From positions 15,451,720-15,515,719 of the forward strand of contig OX457032.1 of the NCBI GenBank assembly GCA_949752745.1: 64,000 nt of DNA, written 5' to 3'. The position numbers and the translations under genes were made by a program. Below the pieces are notes generated by a model. The model saw only the letters and a program-made list of their open reading frames with translations, was not told the origin of the DNA and did not search any database. Positions 57,189 to 64,000 of the stretch are shown in pieces (the first letter of the stretch is position 1; every line of letters begins with the position of its first letter). The DNA comes from Protula sp. h YS-2021. Taxonomy: Eukaryota; Annelida; Polychaeta; Sabellida; Serpulidae.

Positions 57189-57870
57189 AAAAAAAAAAAA
57201 AAACTGGTCTGAGATAGTTAGTTTGAAGTTGACTGATGTACCGTTTACGTAATGCTTCGACTTCGTTTGTTTTTATCCTGTAGATAATTTGTACGGTTAA
57301 AGCTTATTTAGCACGTTGTGTATTTCTGATAAATGAGATACTTTTGTATCATTACAAAAACGATTTTCTGAAAATTGTAGCTTAAAATAATGAAGCTCTC
57401 CTAATTTGTCAGATTCTCGGGAAAATTTCGGTGACTTCCTTTTGGCAGACTGAGTGTAAGATATGTATATATTCTTTCTGTCTCACAATGGATCTAGCAA
57501 GTTAGGAGATATTATGGTAATTTAAATATTGTAATGTACAGTTTTTAGAAAATAGCGTTTGTAATAATAAACAACAACAACAGTTCTCAGAGTTGAAGTA
57601 AAATGTGTAATTTAAACAAAAATGTACGACATAACGGGTACTTAATAAGCAACAAGACTAAGATAAAATACCCAGTTAATTGGCAAGACGTTCTTTAGTC
57701 GAAAAATAAGCAAAGGGTAAATAAAAAAACTTAAAAATTGTAAGGCCATAACTATCTCAGACCAAATTCAGTTTATTGACTGCAAACGACATGATTGCTA
57801 TATCATATGTATATTTGGCACATTCACTGAAAATTTCACGGATTTGGCAGTTTCACTTTAACATTTATAA
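53474..57870. other. No gene recognised; 3' flank of PPP1R15
   Basis: AT-rich, many homopolymer runs (poly-C 55179, poly-T 56990 and 57155). Two copies of the 16-bp palindrome GGATTTCATGAAATCC (56223, 56400). Short ORFs only. Confidence 0.4.
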
Positions 57871-57874
57871 AATA

Positions 57875-58040
57875 AACTCTCCATCAGTAAACCCTTGGAT
57901 AGTGAAGTCTATAATTAGTGAACATTATTTTCTTCGAAATTTTAATTTTCTTGAACTTAACCTCGCTTTGGTGATCACCTCAATATAATGAACATTTTCC
58001 CCGTCCAAAAGGTGTTCATTTTTCAAGAAGTTTTACTGTA
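57875..58040. repeat. Possible Tc1/mariner-type remnant
   Basis: CTTGGATAGTGAAGTCTATA and CACCTCAATATAATGAAC with terminal AAGTTTTACTGTA resemble the end regions of pogo/mariner MITEs. Degenerate, no clear TSD. Confidence 0.3.
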
Positions 58041-60129
58041 TGCGTATATATTCCTGACCCTATTGATTTATCTGTTATCGGATACTTTCTGAAAACAAGA
58101 CCATAATATCTATTGATTCGTTTTAGATATAGAGATTCTTAAATGAGTTCGTTTAATAGTTAAAGGAAGTGTTAGCATATCAGTGCTATGAAGACCAAGC
58201 TAGAAGTAATAACACTTGATTTTATTGTTCAACCTCAAGTTTACCTTACCTTGGTACGATACTAGATTTTGCCCTTCATTGCATCCGGGATGTTTTGACT
58301 CAAAACGTGTTTCGGTGAATGTCTTCCTAACGCCATTTTAAGCGCGATTCTTTAATATCGCGCGCGAATGTACTGAATAAAACTTTGCAATTGAAACGTG
58401 TTTCTTTATGTGTTGATTGTAAGGGATTCAGGCGGGTTTAATCAGGAATATATGCATATTAATACAAGATAAACTTATTAAGAACAAGTTTTTAAAAAAC
58501 TGTCTTCAGAGAAATGCAGAATCAACTTGTACACTTCGCTATTTTTTTAAAATAAAAAATGGATAATTTATCTTTTTTTAAATATATATTGACCACAATT
58601 ACCTCAAATAATAATAAAAAAATCAATTACTATAACTGCAAAGAACCCAGCAAATCAAACGAACCGACTCAGCATTAAAAATTAAAAACATTAGTATGGA
58701 ACAAAAATCTTGTTTCTCATCTCCGGCCGAGCTATTAAAATAAAAAAAAAAATAGGTGACCTGGCTGGGTCTAAACCATTTCGAGGAAAAAAATAAAGCG
58801 ACCGGCCAGGTGCAAAAAAAGAAATAGCCGCAGAAGGCAAAAAAAAAAGTAATGAATGTGTTTTTTTTTTTTTCAGATGAGACATTTATTCTAAAATTTT
58901 AGGTTCGCGCCTTCAGCTGTTGCAATTTCACACAAGGCTTCAAACGTTTGAAGCAGTAGTTTATAAGTTAACAATGGAGGTATTATGACACTAACAAAAA
59001 TCAAATTTCCAGTGTACAAATGTTAACGCCATCCTTTTCATTAAGGGAGTTTGATTAATAAGAATTAACTGAGTAGGGTACGTTTAACATCAGATCTAGC
59101 GATAATTTATCAGAAAATACATAAAATTATGGTTTACATTTCTGTTTATTTTATCTTTTGGTTAAATATTGGAGAGTGTTTTGCCCGCAATTTAATTTTT
59201 TATTTGAGATGTTATATCCGGGGACGTTATATATATGACCGTTTTATCAAGGGCTGTTTTAATCGCGATTCCCTCCACCCATACGCCCATAAACCACCTG
59301 TAGCTTTGGTCTGAAACACTGGATTCGGAAGGGTCAGTACGAACTTTATCTTCACACTACTCAAAAGCGTAAAACAAAAATCAACGTCGTTGAACTCGTA
59401 TTGATACAATAGGACTATTTCGTAACTAAGGACGTCTATGTCAAAAATAACATCTAACCTTGAATGTGTGCATTCATACAACATTAAAATCCACATTGTG
59501 CAAATAAATCTGTCGACTTTGATGCGAAATGCACGGTCAGCTCAAGAGCAAACCAGCACTTCTAATCACTTTGTTTTACTCCGTTCTCCTAATTCACTGC
59601 CCGGTATTATCAGGGAAAGAAGTAGGTTAAATATTTTTGACAGAACACATATATGATTGTGTTTCCCAACACGTGCACGTAATTAACCTAGAGCGGCAAG
59701 TGCACACAAAACATGAGTACAGGCTTATATCACACACTTTCCATCGACACCTGTTTAATTAATTAATTTTTTTTTTTGTACACGAAAATAAATGTCTCCC
59801 CAAATAAACCCACAATTTACTAATAACCATTTCCATTTTTTCTTTTGACTGAAACAAAATAAAATATTTATGCACACATAATCATAATCCATTGCCAAAA
59901 ATTCAAAACTAAAATAGAGCAGCCAATGCTCACCAACAACAGTGTATCCGAAAAAGTAAGAAAGATTATAAGCCAGCCTTTGCCTTTTTCGTTGCCCCCG
60001 ACAGCCATATATTAAAGTTTTATTTGAACAAGTTTGTACTATTTTCAAAAATAGTCCGGGCATGTGTCATCTTTATTAAATTTTTGAAACGGGGGAGGGA
60101 GTACGTAACTTTACATGTGGGTATCTCAA
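58041..60129. other. No gene recognised
   Basis: AT-rich. Codons at 59530-59655 (HFVLLRSPNSLPGIIRERSR) faintly resemble the C-terminal WNSLP-x-IR motif of LINE ORF2, suggesting an old fragment. Confidence 0.3.
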
Positions 60130-60480
60130 TCCTCTTTTTTCTACAAGTTCAGGTTTATTGGTCTCTCTGGGTCTAGAAGGTGGCCACTACAGACAGGTGT
60201 ACGGTAGGCCGTTTTATCCGGGTCTGGAAGATGGTCACTGAATAGGTTTTACTGTACACCTGTTTTGTCCGGACCCGGAATGTGGTCGCGAAAAACAGGT
60301 TTTACTGTCTTTTCTTTTCAGTCAAAGTCAAAGTTAGTCACTACAGCAGTTTTAAAGTACGTATTTTTTTATCCGGATCTGGAAGGTGGTCAAGACAGGC
60401 TTGCTTACGGTACGTCTTTTTATTCAAAACTGGGAGGAGGTCACTACAAACATGTTTTACCGAAATAGGTTATCTGCTAA
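60130..60480. repeat. Degenerate ~70-bp tandem units
   Basis: Phrase TATCCGG(G/A)TCTGGAAGGTGGTCA followed by ACAGGTTTTACTGTA-like recurs about five times with strong divergence. Confidence 0.5.
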
Positions 60481-60929
60481 CCTTAACCCTCACGCATCTA
60501 ATGTAGGTACGACGCTTAACGCAACCCTAAACCTTTTACTCAAGGTTACGCAATGTTCTTTACCCTAGAGGTACTTATAGCCATAACGTATACCTTATCT
60601 TCGTACATTCCCATCGGTCAAAACGCACTAGAATTGCATTCTTTGTGACTATGCAATACATGACTCACGCTCTACGAGAGAAGGCAAGTAGGAGTGGGTA
60701 CTTTTTGGTGTCAAAATGGTGACAAAAAATTAATCAATCGCACGAAATGTAAGACAACGATAGTCTTGTTGCCAATATTTTCAAGTATGTCCCAAGAATC
60801 CAGGAACGCTGAACTCCCAAGCGTAGTTGATAACTATGCCTAATTGACAAAAGAACCGACAAAATGGGAAGGTGAGGGAAGGGTGAGGAGGGGGATGGTA
60901 TTAGATTCATTGACTGCAAAATATATCAC

Positions 60930-61690
60930 GTAACTTTTTACGCGATTATCACTTTTCTTAATTTTCCGAATTTAACAAAACCATACCACTTATTGAAGAA
61001 TAACTACACCAAGTTTGACGCCGATCCGACTTTCCACTATCGAGATATTTTTACCCAATCACGTCAATGTCGTTTTCGTTCGTGCTACTTCGTACAAATT
61101 TGACAGAATCTTTTGGACCTACCACGTAACAATGCCACCAAGTTTCAACTTTCGCCGATGTTCAGCGGCTGAGAAATGCTACACATAAAATTTTAACATA
61201 ATGACGCCGTACGCCTTTTATAATTTTGTTACATTATCAAAAGTTGACGGAACCGTCCGAGTGATACAAGGAAGCCAATTTCCATTATCGAGATATTTTG
61301 AACAAAATGTTCCAAATATATGCATATTTCAAGTGATGACTTCATACACTGCACTGATTCGTTCTACTGTCGACAAAATTTTCTAGAATCTTTCGGACCT
61401 CCAAAGCAAGAATACCACTAAGTTTGAATTTTCTTCGATATCCAGCGGTTCATAAATTTTCCATCCCAGATATCTACGTAATGACGTCAAACGCCTTCCG
61501 TACGTTGTATGAGCCGTCAGATCTACCTGAGGAGTAAACAGATCAAGTTTGAAGTTTTGGACATTTATTGAGATATCTTGCACACAACATTTTGTTCATA
61601 GCAGACTGACACACACACGAACATACATACACAAACAGAAAGTACGCACACTGTATGTCGCCCCTTGGTCAGGGAGACATAATTATCTAG
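60930..61690 (+). mobile_element. Helitron-like 3' end with degenerate tandem core, CTAG|T terminus
   Basis: Repeats containing CCAAGTTTGACGCCGATCCG and TTTCCACTATCGAGATATTT recur about four times (60990-61575), followed by an ACACACACGAACATACATAC tract, a hairpin ATGTCgCCC...GGGaGACAT (61655-61680) and CTAG at 61687-61690 with T next. A hairpin 6 bases before CTAG|T is the standard Helitron 3' signature. The 5' end may be CAAGTAGG at 60685 but is unproven. Confidence 0.65.
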
Positions 61691-63430
61691 TGTTCCATAG
61701 ACCGTGTAATGCCTCACATGTTAAAACTGCCACTTTTTCTTTTCAATTTTCCTTCGCTTTCAAATCCCACTTCTAATTTAATTCTAAGTTGAACAATAAG
61801 CAATTTGTGTAAGCATATTAAATTAATATTAACTTGACGCTTTTGAGAGACCCCTGTCAATGTTTCAGGGATGGTATAAATAACCAGACCAAAGCGTCAT
61901 AATTCCAGTAACGTTATTGACTCTTTTCCAAAATAAAAAAACAGATTCTACTTTTTCATTATTTCTCAACTTTTTTTCTCTTAACGTCTCTGCCCTCCTG
62001 GAATGAACAACGAGCAGAATTGACTGCTACAACTCCAAATGTACCGAAAACTCTGTATCAGACGATCAGCAGTAAAACGGATATTTCGCTTAAGAATTTA
62101 TCGTTTTATGCGTGAATTGAAGTTTCACTGCTGTGATAATATTTTTATGGAGAAACTGCAATCTCTGAGTCCCGTCAGCGCTTTCAAAAGGCAGTGTGAA
62201 AAATTTTATTCTACTTGATATCTAGAGAAAACGTTACTGCGTAAGACTGGTGCAATGGAATTTTGTTTTGTCAGCGTACGAACATTAATTGGATATGTTG
62301 AAAAAGTATGATTAGTCTCGTTTAACCAAGTGGACGAATACCATTACTTTTAGTGGCAAATAAATATGTTAGAAAATTTTTCTTTATTTAAAAAACTATC
62401 CTTTACACTCTTATGTCCCCAATGCCTATGTTTGTCTGGCTCAAAGTCTCTGTTGCTGGTCTCACTTCTTACTCAGATGGGTCTAAGCTCTGCCACGCCA
62501 AAAATGTTCGTCTACAGTTAACATACAGCCAAATCGGATTTTTGCAAGAGAAAATGCTATTGGAAATCATGGACTTATCGAAGGTTAATAGAAAATCTTG
62601 TGCATAAGGTCTTAACACACTTTCGCAGCATCCGCCTTCGCCAGACAAGGAGAATACACCAATGCTATAGATGTGTAAGTAGAGCAGGCTACAGATCAAA
62701 TAAAACATAAAGTCGTAAAGTAGGACTGATGTGAAGCCTGACAAGGACAGAGGACTCGCAAGTGATTGATCAGTTATGTTCGAGCTATCCATTTGCTTTC
62801 AAGAGATGTAAACGGTCTTGGCCTCGAATCTTCCCAGTCCTGTTATTTGATGTTTCAAAAAATCACCAGATAGAGTCCTGTCACATATGCCTCTCATCTT
62901 AATCATTTAATAACACTCGATTCATTCGAAATAAAATAAAAACCACATTACAACAGGCATGTATGTAGTTTCATTCCAGCCATCAGACACGTGTTTCCAT
63001 ATTACGATGCCTAGGGCGGCAGATTGCTTTCTTTGGGTTTAGTTCCGATTCTGTCGACGGTTCCCTAAATCTTCACGGTGGCCATGAGGGTCCTAAAGAA
63101 ATGAGGCAAGCAATGGATCTACTTTTTCATTATTACACACCTGCTTGTTGGCAAGTTCAGACAAGGATGGCCTCGAAGCACAGTTTATTCTTGCTGCTGA
63201 AGCAATATTTTGCGTTAAGTCACCTGTTGAAGTCTTTAATCGAAAACTTTACTACGCAGCATTGACCATTCCCTTCTTCGCAATTCATTAAACCCTAAGG
63301 TCTGAATATGGAAGATTCAAGGTTATATTTCAGTTAGTAGTGTCTCCTCCAAAACGAGTTTCAAATGGTAGTTTCTTGATTTTTACATCGGGGCAGGCTG
63401 CCGCATAATCGCTACGTCTTTCCCTTGCAG
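61691..63430. other. No gene recognised
   Basis: AT-rich. A few coding-like codons at 62150-62217 (EKLQSLSPVSAFKRQCEKFY then stop) could be a transposon ORF end. Nothing else supported. Confidence 0.3.
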
Positions 63431-63592
63431 CTGTCAGATCCAACCCAGAAGGTGTCAGACTCAGAAAGATATATTATCACTTGGTTGGACTTCATTTGTC
63501 AAGGTCATTCCAGGGGCTCAATGTGGGATTATTATATTTTCTTGCACATCAGTGTTCTTGAGGCTATCGTACCCAGGCGTGAGCCAAATGAG
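63431..63592 (+). CDS. Candidate internal exon of an unidentified gene
   Basis: Acceptor TTTCCCTTGCAG, 162 nt (54 codons, phase 0/0) open throughout, donor GAG|GTACGT. Reads LSDPTQKVSDSERYIITWLD, FICQGHSRGSMWDYYIFLHI and SVLEAIVPRREPNE. Both splice sites are strong, but I do not recognise the protein and no second exon is in the window. The gene would continue past 64000. Confidence 0.4.
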
Positions 63593-64000
63593 GTACGTTC
63601 ATGTAATCTGGCACCTTTCAACATGTCAATAATGTTATGATATCGAATACGCACATAGTGATTATATGAGTGTAAGGTAGATCTCGTTTTGGTGAAATAG
63701 TTTCTGTAAGTGAATAACAGCAGATATATTATCATCAAATCATGTTTTATTCTGAATTATAGTCTCCTTTAGAAATTAATTACGGCAAGTGAAAAGAAAG
63801 GTATTAAATAAGAAACTTTGAAGTACACATACGTTTATTACTAAACGAAAGGTCAAACCCTCTCCGTTTTTTTGTCGCTCGATGTGTGATATGACATTAA
63901 GAATTCATTAATTTTGGAAACAATTTAATCGTTGTGTTATAGTTGTGACACCTGGGTAACTGTTATTACAATGCGGATCATACAATAACTTAAGATTAGT

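Overview
The window is eukaryotic, intron-rich, AT-rich animal DNA. Three host genes can be reassembled exon by exon with matching splice phases. Everything else is dense repeat DNA: non-autonomous Helitron-like elements carrying tandem-repeat cores, 8-bp-TSD MITEs, and decayed Ty3/gypsy, LINE, Penelope-type and possibly DIRS-type retroelements. This mix, especially hairpin-ended elements with a tandem-repeat core and TCTG/TCCG microsatellites (resembling the bivalve 'pearl'/HINE type as I remember it), suggests a lophotrochozoan, most likely a mollusc. That assignment is an inference; the animal origin is secure.

Layout. 1-1.35 kb: broken minus-strand Ty3/gypsy gag-pol. 4.4-20.3 kb: plus-strand SSBP1 (mitochondrial single-stranded DNA-binding protein), 6 coding exons, 162 aa, with very repeat-rich introns. 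20.4-30.8 kb: intergenic; two Helitron-like satellite elements stand head to tail, each with ~145-bp and then 51-bp tandem arrays. 30.8-37.7 kb: minus-strand FANCE (Fanconi anaemia core-complex subunit E), 11 coding exons, 477 aa. 37.9-50.2 kb: repeat-rich spacer holding a modular-TIR MITE, a 1.8-kb inverted-repeat element with a 26-bp palindrome, a decayed ORF1-like region, a GIY-YIG endonuclease ORF, a LINE 3' end and a nest of three hAT-like MITEs. 51.1-53.5 kb: plus-strand PPP1R15 homologue (eIF2-alpha phosphatase regulatory subunit). 53.5-64 kb: mostly anonymous DNA, one plus-strand Helitron-like 3' end (CTAG|T), and one unassigned candidate exon near the right edge.

SSBP1 and FANCE are convergent; FANCE and PPP1R15 are divergent, their starts 13 kb apart. 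Nothing indicates an operon or shared regulation; both SSBP1 and FANCE act in DNA replication/repair, but in different compartments.

The most interesting non-genic signal is a pair of modular transposon families. (1) Helitron-like elements share fixed ends (a hairpin plus CTAA at one end; a short hairpin plus NNACTTG at the other) but carry interchangeable tandem arrays of different period (about 168, 145, 138 and 51 bp). (2) MITEs with perfect 8-bp duplications have TIRs that are strings of a short repeated 'word' (TTTTGTACC, TTCGGCCCA, CTAAACCGCCCC) around a shared CGAAAGACG phrase. Several nested insertions give a relative chronology.
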